A stretch of 64,000 nt of DNA. It comes from Bacteroides fragilis NCTC 9343 (GTDB lineage: Bacteria > Bacteroidota > Bacteroidia > Bacteroidales > Bacteroidaceae). The notes beneath the pieces are model-generated. The model did not search any database, was not told where the DNA came from, and saw only the letters and a program-made list of their open reading frames with translations. A program made the position numbers and the translations under genes. Below, one piece after another: positions 55,595 through 62,626 of this stretch (position 1 is its first letter; each line of letters opens with the position of its first letter). Location: contig NC_003228.3 in the NCBI RefSeq assembly GCF_000025985.1, forward strand, positions 4,030,001-4,094,000, given 5' to 3'.

Positions 55595-56815
55595 TCACAT
55601 ACTTCTCAACTTTTTAATCAAAAAATCAAAAGTTTTTCTAGCAAGTAATTTTGCTTTTTTCTTACCATCATATAATACATTTAGAACACTTACACGATCT
55701 AAATACATTTTCCAAATCTTATCTATAACAATTTTATGATTTTCAAATGCATAAGAAATATCGATTGAATAAGAATCTAAAGAAAGTATTTCCAACATAT
55801 TTTTCATTTTATGTTCATAAGATAAGCAAACAAAAGGAGTCTCATTATTAATAGAAAAAACTATAGTATGGTAGCGAGCGCCAACAACAAACTGAGCTCT
55901 CTTTATTATGGCTTGTTGTATATCCGAATCGTAATAAGTTGGAATCACTATAACTTTTTCGTTTTCTGCTTTTAATCTGTTAAAATAATCTTCATCTTCC
56001 ATATTTGGCTGATAGAACAACTGAGGTAACAAAACAACAGTCAATCCGTTTGATGTGAATTTATCAATTAGACTAGAATAAAAACGATCTATAGACCTTT
56101 TATCATAATGAAAATAATCTATATGCCAACTATATAACTCATTAGGAACTAATACTACATATTCTTTAGGAAGTAAATTTAATAGCTCTAAAGGTAAGTC
56201 CATTCGTGGGGTTTCCAAATAAGCAGTATCAATTGATTGAATATAATGTACTGATAAATCTTCAGCATATCTATAACTCTGTGTATCTCGCAAACTTACA
56301 AAAGTAGAACGTGTCAAAATCTCCTTTGCTATTTTCCTAAAAAAATCATTCGTAGTAAAAGGACCGATTGAAGGGGAATAAATTACTAATGACTTTCCTT
56401 GATATAAAACCTCCTTCAACCTCCAAACATATCCATAATCACGATATAATCCCATATTTACCCCGCCCGGAGCACTAATAACAATATTAGCTTCTTTTAT
56501 CATTTTAACTTCTCGACGTCTTTGCAAATACATTAAAGTTAAAAACCTAGTAATAAAACAAGGGCATTTCAAATATAGTTTTGTTATTTTATCTAATCCT
56601 CTAGCTTTCTTCTTTGTAGGCAATATTTGTTTTACATTTTTATACTTAAATAAACAACTTGCATCAAAATCATTCATATTATATGAAACTGCTATATCCT
56701 GAAATCCTCTATCATATAACGTACGAATTAGAGCCTTTCCCGCCGCCTCATCTCCATGATTCATGCTATGTTGATTTATAATTAATATTTTCATAACTAA
56801 TGTCTTATAATTCAT
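55595..56815 (-). CDS. Polysaccharide pyruvyltransferase family protein
   Basis: A 406-residue protein, or 399 if starting at the ATG at 56794 (MKILIINQHSMNHGDEA). It has the WcaK/AmsJ fold pattern: HGDEAAGKALIRTLYDRGF, VISAPGGVNMGLYRDYG, IYSPSIGPFTT, SLRDTQSYRYA and GARYHTIVFSINNETPFVCL. It should transfer pyruvate from PEP onto a sugar, giving the polymer a negative charge. Its start abuts the nitroreductase-like gene's stop. Confidence 0.87.
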   Translation of the reverse strand: MNYKTLVMKILIINQHSMNHGDEAAGKALIRTLYDRGFQDIAVSYNMNDFDASCLFKYKNVKQILPTKKKARGLDKITKLYLKCPCFITRFLTLMYLQRRREVKMIKEANIVISAPGGVNMGLYRDYGYVWRLKEVLYQGKSLVIYSPSIGPFTTNDFFRKIAKEILTRSTFVSLRDTQSYRYAEDLSVHYIQSIDTAYLETPRMDLPLELLNLLPKEYVVLVPNELYSWHIDYFHYDKRSIDRFYSSLIDKFTSNGLTVVLLPQLFYQPNMEDEDYFNRLKAENEKVIVIPTYYDSDIQQAIIKRAQFVVGARYHTIVFSINNETPFVCLSYEHKMKNMLEILSLDSYSIDISYAFENHKIVIDKIWKMYLDRVSVLNVLYDGKKKAKLLARKTFDFLIKKLRSM

Positions 56816-57802
56816 TTAATAATGATACGTATTGGTAGTTGAAACATCCCTTCGCATAGATATAGCTACATTAAAATGATCCAATAGTTCACCAACACCA
56901 ATGATCATTATAGGTACTTCATTTTCTGGAATATAGAATTGCTTCTTCAACATCCTTAATTTACTATACCCAAAACCACATGATAAAGGTATTGTCCCTA
57001 ATCCTAATGAATGTAAAGCATTTAGCAAATTCATAGCATATAAACCACCATCCACATAAGCTTGATGAACCTCATATGATAAAAAGGCATTCAAATTAGC
57101 AGTTACTAATATTGAACAATGAATTTCCTTCTCAAATCCATTCGATCCACCCTGCCATTGTAAAAGTGAATAACTCTTTTCACCTATAAAAATATGAGTA
57201 AGCCATCCTTGACGATTGCAAGCCGACGGAGTACGAGATGCTAGTTTCAACGCTTTTTCAAGCATTTCTTTAGAAGGTATTTTATTATCAAAATATCTAA
57301 TAGAATGCCGACTATACAACAAAGATTCAAAAGTCTTATTACATTCCTTTAATATATCACTCTTAGCTATAGATTCTATTCCTGAATGTCTATTCAGATT
57401 TTGGAATCCAGTTCTAGATACTAAGTTTAAATATTGTTGTTCTATCTTGGTAATATCTATCCCCATTTCATTAGTATATTGTATATAACTGCCAACTGTA
57501 GATATAGGGAATTTAAGAAAATCCAAATCTTCTGTGGAATATAAATCATAATATCTATTTAAATTCTGCAGCATTATTAAAATCTTAGCTTGACCAAATC
57601 CTTTGCGTGGATTTCTCATAGACATGCCTTTTTCTATAACATGTGCCTCACGCAATAAAATATATTGCATTTTTTTCATACTTGCTTCTGTATTAACAGA
57701 AGCATTATGTCTACAAAGCAAGAGCCAAAAATAATAAGCCTCTTCCAAGAATTGCAATTTTAATCTTAGCCAATTATAAAATGGCTTGAGCATTTTTTTC
57801 AC
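56816..57802 (-). CDS. Nitroreductase-like flavoprotein in capsule locus
   Basis: A 328-residue protein; residues about 155-325 are a nitroreductase fold (LYSRHSIRYFDNKIPSKEML, SRTPSACNRQGWLTHIF, YVDGGLYAMNLLNALHSLGLG). The N-terminal 150 residues are helical and specific to polysaccharide loci (LREAHVIEKGMSMRNPRKGFG). RHSIRYF and the SACNRQ motif would bind FMN. Members are often next to pyruvyltransferases, as here, but their chemistry in capsule synthesis is not established. Confidence 0.8.
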   Translation of the reverse strand: MKKMLKPFYNWLRLKLQFLEEAYYFWLLLCRHNASVNTEASMKKMQYILLREAHVIEKGMSMRNPRKGFGQAKILIMLQNLNRYYDLYSTEDLDFLKFPISTVGSYIQYTNEMGIDITKIEQQYLNLVSRTGFQNLNRHSGIESIAKSDILKECNKTFESLLYSRHSIRYFDNKIPSKEMLEKALKLASRTPSACNRQGWLTHIFIGEKSYSLLQWQGGSNGFEKEIHCSILVTANLNAFLSYEVHQAYVDGGLYAMNLLNALHSLGLGTIPLSCGFGYSKLRMLKKQFYIPENEVPIMIIGVGELLDHFNVAISMRRDVSTTNTYHY

Positions 57803-57827
57803 AATAACAACTGATTTATATAAAAAA

Positions 57828-59177
57828 TTAAATTGATTTCCCCCTTAATTCTTTCAAGCGAAACAACTCTTTCCATCCTTTTAAAATGGCTTTAACTTCA
57901 ATAAAAAATATTGGACGATAAACAGGAATTAAAAAACAAGAAAAGAATCCTGCAAAAAATATTGTTATTATTGTAACCCAAGCAGATCCAACTATACCAC
58001 AAACTGGTATTAATAATAAATTTCCACACACGCAGACACAACAACCTATAATATTACGGACAACAGCCCATTTTTGAATGTGTTCCATTATCATAATCTG
58101 ACCTGAGCATACAGATAGAGCCATTCCGACTGTTTTCCAAGACATTATTTGTAAAACAGGTACCGCTGCTAGATACTTCTCACCATAAGTATAATAAATT
58201 AACCAATAAGATATAAGAGAAACTGATATAGCTATAACTATAGAAATCCAAACAACTATGCTTACAAATAATATTTTCTTTTCTTCATATTCAACAATAT
58301 TCTTTTCTTTCACTCTCACTAACAAAGGAGTTATAGTCTGTACCAAAATCATTGGTAAAAATAAAATAATATCTAAAAAGCGTCCTGCTGTTGCAAAATA
58401 TCCAACAGACTCATTATCAATCATATTTTTTATCATAACCTGATCAATACGTTGATAAATAACTACAGCCGCACCAGATAAGACAAGCGGAAATGATTCT
58501 TTTATTAAAAAAAAAGCTATTTTCTTATTAAAATTCCAATAAGATACTTTCCCGATTTTTCGATAATAAGATAAAAAATATCCTCCAGAAACTAAGACAG
58601 TATCAAACATAGTAGCTATAATGAAGTACTCCAACGGAGCCTTATACCATAAAAGTATTATCTTTAAAAAAGCCCCTATAATAATCCTAAAAAGTTCTGA
58701 TTTAACAATATATTCATTCTGCAATATGGATGTAAAATAGTTTCTTATAACATTAAAGCAATTTGAAAAAACAGTTACTGCATATATTAATATTATAGTA
58801 GATGTAAAGAGATCAGTTTTATAAATTAATAGACTTATTCCTATTAAAATATATGCTAGTAAAGCAAAACAAAATCGTATACAAAATGCAGTGCCTATTA
58901 TTGTTTGATACTTTTGGGGATTTCGTGAAAACTCCCTAATTTCAATATCATCTAAACCAAAAGAAGATATAATCAAAAAAATAGAAACATAACTGATAAC
59001 ATAGTTCATTAATCCATAATCACTCGGTCCTAAATAACGAGCAACTAAAATACCAACAAACAAAGCTCCTAACATATTGGCTACCTTACCTAGTATAGCC
59101 CAAAAGACATTCAAGAAAACTCTTTTTTTTGTATCTGATAAATTTAACAAATAATTTCCAACAAGTAATTTAAACAT
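57828..59177 (-). CDS. wzx: Wzx-type flippase
   Basis: A 449-residue integral membrane protein with about 12 to 14 hydrophobic segments. It has the MATE/Wzx pattern: NVFWAILGKVANMLGALFVG, ARYLGPSDYGLMNYVIS, LSSFGLDDIEIREF-like SSFGLDDIEIREFS. It should flip the lipid-linked repeat unit to the periplasm. It is AT-rich and directly follows the initiating-transferase gene on the transcript. Confidence 0.9.
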   Translation of the reverse strand: MFKLLVGNYLLNLSDTKKRVFLNVFWAILGKVANMLGALFVGILVARYLGPSDYGLMNYVISYVSIFLIISSFGLDDIEIREFSRNPQKYQTIIGTAFCIRFCFALLAYILIGISLLIYKTDLFTSTIILIYAVTVFSNCFNVIRNYFTSILQNEYIVKSELFRIIIGAFLKIILLWYKAPLEYFIIATMFDTVLVSGGYFLSYYRKIGKVSYWNFNKKIAFFLIKESFPLVLSGAAVVIYQRIDQVMIKNMIDNESVGYFATAGRFLDIILFLPMILVQTITPLLVRVKEKNIVEYEEKKILFVSIVVWISIVIAISVSLISYWLIYYTYGEKYLAAVPVLQIMSWKTVGMALSVCSGQIMIMEHIQKWAVVRNIIGCCVCVCGNLLLIPVCGIVGSAWVTIITIFFAGFFSCFLIPVYRPIFFIEVKAILKGWKELFRLKELRGKSI

Positions 59178-59222
59178 TCTATTTATTCATTTCTACTTTA
59201 ATACAAAATAGAATTTACAATG

Positions 59223-60314
59223 TCAATAATTATCTCTTACCCTGTCGAACCATAAATTCAGTCCCACCCACACAGTAATATCTCCTATTAACATTATTGT
59301 ATTATTTACATAGGGCATAAACAGAATATTCACCGCACTAAACGCACAAGAAATCAGCAAGATCGTTATCATCGCCTTTCTTGGTGTGAAACCCATTGCC
59401 AGGAACTTATGATGAATATGGTTCTTGTCCGGTTCGAAAGGGCTCTTGCCACTGCGAACACGAACCATCACCACACGGATCACATCGAACGCAGGGACAA
59501 TCAGCGTACTGAAAGCAATCACGAAAGCACCTTCGGTATACGGGGTGACATCCGGATTGTACTGGCTGTATTTGATGGCAAGGAAAGAGAGCACATAGCC
59601 CAAAGTCAGGCTGCCCGTATCACCCATAAAAATCTTACGGGCACGTTCCGCACTGCCGAAGACGTTATAGTAAAAGAAAGGGACCAGCACACCGAACGTG
59701 GCAAAGGCGAGCATGCTGTACGTCCAAAGTTCTTTCTGCATGAACAGGAAGCCGAAGACAAGCAGGGCAACGCTGCTCAGACCGGAGGCAAGACCGTCGA
59801 TACCGTCAATCAGATTGATGGCATTGGTGACAAAGACAACCAGAAGAACCGTAAAAGGCATACCTATCCAGGCAGGAAGGGCATACAGGCCGAAAAGACC
59901 GTAGAAGTTATTGATCCAAAGGCCGGCCAGGGGAAAAAACGAAGCACAGATGATCTGGATCACAAATTTCTGACGGTAGCGCACTCCGACAAGGTCATCG
60001 GCAATACCCGTCAGGTAGAGCAAAGTCATCCCGCAGACCAGAAACAAGCACTCGGGCAACAAGTACACCGCACGGAGGGCGGGAACATCATAACCCATCA
60101 GGATGCGAAGGGCGAACACGCCACAGGAGGAAAGCAGGATGGTGGGAAAGAAAGAGACACCGCCCAAACGGGGAATGGCACGTTTATGAACCTTGCGCTC
60201 ACTCGGCATATCGAAAAGCTTCTTCCGCAAAGAGATAAGCAGGATGCGGGGAATGATAAGCCGGGCAACCGAAGCAGAGATGACAAAAGCCAATATGATG
60301 AAAAGGATATTCAA
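59223..60314 (-). CDS. WecA/MraY-family initiating sugar-phosphate transferase
   Basis: A 363-residue integral membrane protein with about ten helices that transfers a sugar-1-phosphate to undecaprenyl phosphate to start the repeat. Motifs are ERKVHKRAIPRLGGVSFFP, NLIDGIDGLASGLSS, FMGDTGSLTLGYVLSFLA and KNHIHHKFLAMGFTPRKAM, the last being the HHH/His-loop near the active site. GC content is high like UpxY/UpxZ, not like the Wzx gene downstream. The sharp composition step near 59.2 kb marks the left flank of the swapped cassette. Confidence 0.92.
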   Translation of the reverse strand: MNILFIILAFVISASVARLIIPRILLISLRKKLFDMPSERKVHKRAIPRLGGVSFFPTILLSSCGVFALRILMGYDVPALRAVYLLPECLFLVCGMTLLYLTGIADDLVGVRYRQKFVIQIICASFFPLAGLWINNFYGLFGLYALPAWIGMPFTVLLVVFVTNAINLIDGIDGLASGLSSVALLVFGFLFMQKELWTYSMLAFATFGVLVPFFYYNVFGSAERARKIFMGDTGSLTLGYVLSFLAIKYSQYNPDVTPYTEGAFVIAFSTLIVPAFDVIRVVMVRVRSGKSPFEPDKNHIHHKFLAMGFTPRKAMITILLISCAFSAVNILFMPYVNNTIMLIGDITVWVGLNLWFDRVRDNY

Positions 60315-60365
60315 GACAAAGGGGATTTAGGTTATATACAGTGTTGTGTCGAAAAAGAAAAGAGT

Positions 60366-60851
60366 TTACTCCTCTACTTCCCAGTTGGGATAAGGATTCT
60401 CTTCAAGACTGCGGAGTTGTTCGGCAATCTCACATTCATCGCCGGAAAGGGCACGCTCTCCCCAGCTGTCGATGATGCTATGCGCCTCACGGGAGAGGTC
60501 GTCGTCAAAGACTTCACCATAGCAATAAGTCAGAAGGCGCACCTTCAGCAAGGAAGCGGGCAAGCGGTCGAGCACTTCCCAACAACGGTTCAGGATCTGC
60601 TGGATGCGGACTTCCTTGTCACCGTTATTGTAGATCGTCGCGTTATAACCCATCAGAAGCGAAAGGCACAAACGGGCTTCTTCCTCGTCGGTGGAGCCAT
60701 GATGGGGATATAAAGTATTGGCACGACTGAGTACATCACCGTTCAACCGGCTGAAGTGGTCGCTGTAGATGGGGCTGCCATCGGAACCGAGATAAAGAAG
60801 TTCGTGCGCCAAGGTGTACAAAGCGGTAATTTGAGAATCTAAAGAGTTCAT
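60366..60851 (-). CDS. upxZ: UpxZ-family trans-locus inhibitor
   Basis: A 161-residue soluble helical protein with the UpxZ pattern: SLDSQITALYTLAHELLYLG at the N-terminus, EARLCLSLLMGYNATIYNNG, then VLDRLPASLLKVRLLTYCYG and an acidic tail. In B. fragilis, UpxZ proteins block the UpxY antiterminators of other capsule loci, so one capsule predominates per cell. It is the second gene of the operon, 44 bp after upxY. Confidence 0.85.
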   Translation of the reverse strand: MNSLDSQITALYTLAHELLYLGSDGSPIYSDHFSRLNGDVLSRANTLYPHHGSTDEEEARLCLSLLMGYNATIYNNGDKEVRIQQILNRCWEVLDRLPASLLKVRLLTYCYGEVFDDDLSREAHSIIDSWGERALSGDECEIAEQLRSLEENPYPNWEVEE

Positions 60852-60895
60852 GGAAATATTTACAATTTACGATTTATTGTCTGCTATTTTACTGT

Positions 60896-61522
60896 TTAAA
60901 GATCGAGCGGCTCGATTAGAGAGGGATGGATGTAGGTGGTGGCAACGGCCATGACACCCTGGATGGAAACCATCACACGCCGATCGTTTTTCACACGGAT
61001 AAACTCACCCTCGACGCCGGCAAAGATGCCTCCTGTCACACGCACACGCTGCCCTTTACGGAAAGCTACGGCTGAGGGTTCGAGATAGACCAGTTGCTGG
61101 TCGTAACTGCCGGCAACCGCCATGAAGCTGCGCATCTGAGAAGTGGGAACAACAATGGGCTGGCGGCTTTCACGATCCATGATATAACGGATCGGAAGGG
61201 TCATGCCCATCTCGTCTTTGATACGATCGATACGTTCACGGCTCGAACGGATAAACACCAGGTTGTGGACCGCAGGAACCAATTTACGCACGCGGCGCTC
61301 GTTCTTGACGATGTATTCGTAGTGCATGGGGATAAAATTCTCGATACATTCACCATCGAGATACTCTTTTAAAGCAAGCTCACGGCTGTAAGTGACACGA
61401 ACGGCATACCAAAACAGCTCTGGGGATTCCTTCACAAAAGGATGTTCTTTGGGGACACCGGAGTACGAAAGTACCTCCCGGTCAGGTGATGTAATGCGAA
61501 TATCAGTCTTGCTTGCATTCAT
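60896..61522 (-). CDS. upxY: UpxY-family transcription antiterminator (NusG-like)
   Basis: A 208-residue NusG-paralogue. It has an N-terminal NGN domain (WYAVRVTYSRELALKEYLD, FIPMHYEYIVKNERRVRKL, LVFIRSSRERIDRI) and a C-terminal KOW-like domain (FRKGQRVRVTGGIFAGVEGEF). UpxY acts in cis to stop premature termination in its own capsule operon leader. It is the first gene after the invertible promoter, with a leader of about 160 nt when the promoter is ON. Its presence with UpxZ is diagnostic of a B. fragilis-type capsule locus. Confidence 0.9.
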   Translation of the reverse strand: MNASKTDIRITSPDREVLSYSGVPKEHPFVKESPELFWYAVRVTYSRELALKEYLDGECIENFIPMHYEYIVKNERRVRKLVPAVHNLVFIRSSRERIDRIKDEMGMTLPIRYIMDRESRQPIVVPTSQMRSFMAVAGSYDQQLVYLEPSAVAFRKGQRVRVTGGIFAGVEGEFIRVKNDRRVMVSIQGVMAVATTYIHPSLIEPLDL

Positions 61523-61660
61523 GTGATCTCAAAACCCTCCCCTATCACAGTAGAAGGATGCTGAAATGTTATGTGACCGCCTCAAAAAACAGCCGATTTC
61601 GTAAAAACGCTGATTTTAAAGACTAATTAGCTATGAACGAAGATATTAGATACGGTTTAT

Positions 61661-61888
61661 GTTTCAAAAAACGTTCGTCTTTTGAAACATCATTTTTGAT
61701 GAAATTCAGAACCGGATAAAAAGAAAAATTCAAAAAGAAAATCTATATTTTTTAGATTCCAATAATTCATTGATTTACAGCATCATGAAGAAGATAAAAA
61801 TAGAATAAATGAATTTATTTATAAAAATATTTTGCTATAGTAAAAATACTGTTTACCTTTGTTCCATTGAACGAACGTTTTTTGAAAC
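61661..61888. promoter_or_regulatory. Invertible capsule promoter region (18-bp inverted repeats)
   Basis: gtttcaaaaaacgttcgt (61661-61678) and its exact reverse complement acgaacgttttttgaaac (61871-61888) bound a 192-bp segment. The ACGTTCGT core is what I recall for B. fragilis capsule inversion sites recognised by the serine recombinase Mpi. The left copy is itself flanked by a second ttttgaaac (61680-61688), making a local dyad. No recombinase gene lies in the window. Confidence 0.9.
61831..61861 (+). promoter_or_regulatory. Promoter inside the invertible segment, in OFF orientation
   Basis: TTTG (61831-61834), 19 bp, then TACCTTTG (61854-61861): both boxes match the Bacteroides consensus and the spacing. 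It points right, away from upxY, so in this assembly the capsule genes lack it. After inversion the -7 would fall at about 61688-61695 on the minus strand. Confidence 0.88.
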
Positions 61889-61993
61889 ACGCCTTCTTTT
61901 CTTTACAATTCGATTTTCCTGAAGCTTAATATATTATATATAATCGCGCGTACGCCTATGCGCATAATCTTTTCTTTTTTAATCTATTTCACC

Positions 61994-62039
61994 CCGTTAA
62001 GTAAATAGGTCAGGTATACCTTACCTATTTGTTTAACGG
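61994..62039. repeat. Long imperfect palindrome between invertible promoter and next gene
   Basis: ccgttaagtaaataggt (61994-62010) and acctatttgtttaacgg (62023-62039) pair with one mismatch. They are centred on the perfect palindrome ggtatacc (62013-62020). No T-run follows on either strand, so it looks more like a protein-binding dyad or cruciform than a simple terminator. Confidence 0.75.
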
Positions 62040-62104
62040 AGCGAAACATCAATATAAAATAAACAATATACGCGTATATATAGAAATATCCATATAAGAA
62101 CCAC

Positions 62105-62112
62105 TAATTTTG
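62105..62112 (+). promoter_or_regulatory. -7 box for the 62181 gene
   Basis: TAATTTTG matches TAnnTTTG, 68 bp before the ATG at 62181. A short frame (MSKKNRMKEWY, 62142-62177) lies between and may be a leader or chance. Confidence 0.4.
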
Positions 62113-62180
62113 CATTCGTAATAAAAAAACTTATTAGACGAAATGAGCAAAAAAAACCGAATGAAGGAGTGGTATTAAAC

Positions 62181-62561
62181 ATGGGAAATACCCCTTACGT
62201 AGTAATCGTCAATGAAAAAAGTGACGAAGGACAGAAAGTGTTGGAAGCACTGGAAGAAAACATAGAAAAGATGGATATAGGCTCGCATAGGGAGCTTGTC
62301 ATCTTCTTTTTCGTATGGCTGAACCATCAGCAGAAAGATCCCAAAAAGAGAAAAAACATACGGGAACTGGCAAAGATCATGCACCGGTCACTGTTCTTCG
62401 GACAAAAACACAACAGCAACGAGGAGATGAAGCCGGATTCCATTGAAACTGAGATATTTAAGATACTAAGGATATTAAAAAGCATGAAAAAAGCGGAAGA
62501 TAAAGACTTGATTATAAATCTATTAGACGATATCAGCCTGTTTCTGGATGAAAACGTCTAA
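62181..62561 (+). CDS. Small hypothetical protein upstream of a BT4734-like gene
   Basis: A 126-residue protein starting MGNTPYVVIVNEKSDEG at the ATG at 62181, which has AAGGAG 12 bp upstream; the GTG at 62169 overlaps that site. It is mostly helical, with VLEALEENIEKMDIG, LVIFFFVWLNHQQK and a C-terminal helix pair (ILRILKSMKKAEDKD). No domain is recognised. The OFF-oriented capsule promoter at 61831-61861 points into this gene, with the palindrome between them. Confidence 0.6.
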   Translation: MGNTPYVVIVNEKSDEGQKVLEALEENIEKMDIGSHRELVIFFFVWLNHQQKDPKKRKNIRELAKIMHRSLFFGQKHNSNEEMKPDSIETEIFKILRILKSMKKAEDKDLIINLLDDISLFLDENV

Positions 62562-62626
62562 CAGGGGTACAAAAAAGCCCCGTACTTTTGCAATCAAAGA
62601 TTTATGTTAAACTTAAAAAATGAAAG

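Noticed and set aside
59409..60713. 434-codon plus-strand frame across the capsule initiating gene and upxZ
   Set aside because: It is antisense to the well-supported WecA-like and UpxZ genes and has a biased charged composition with no recognisable domain.
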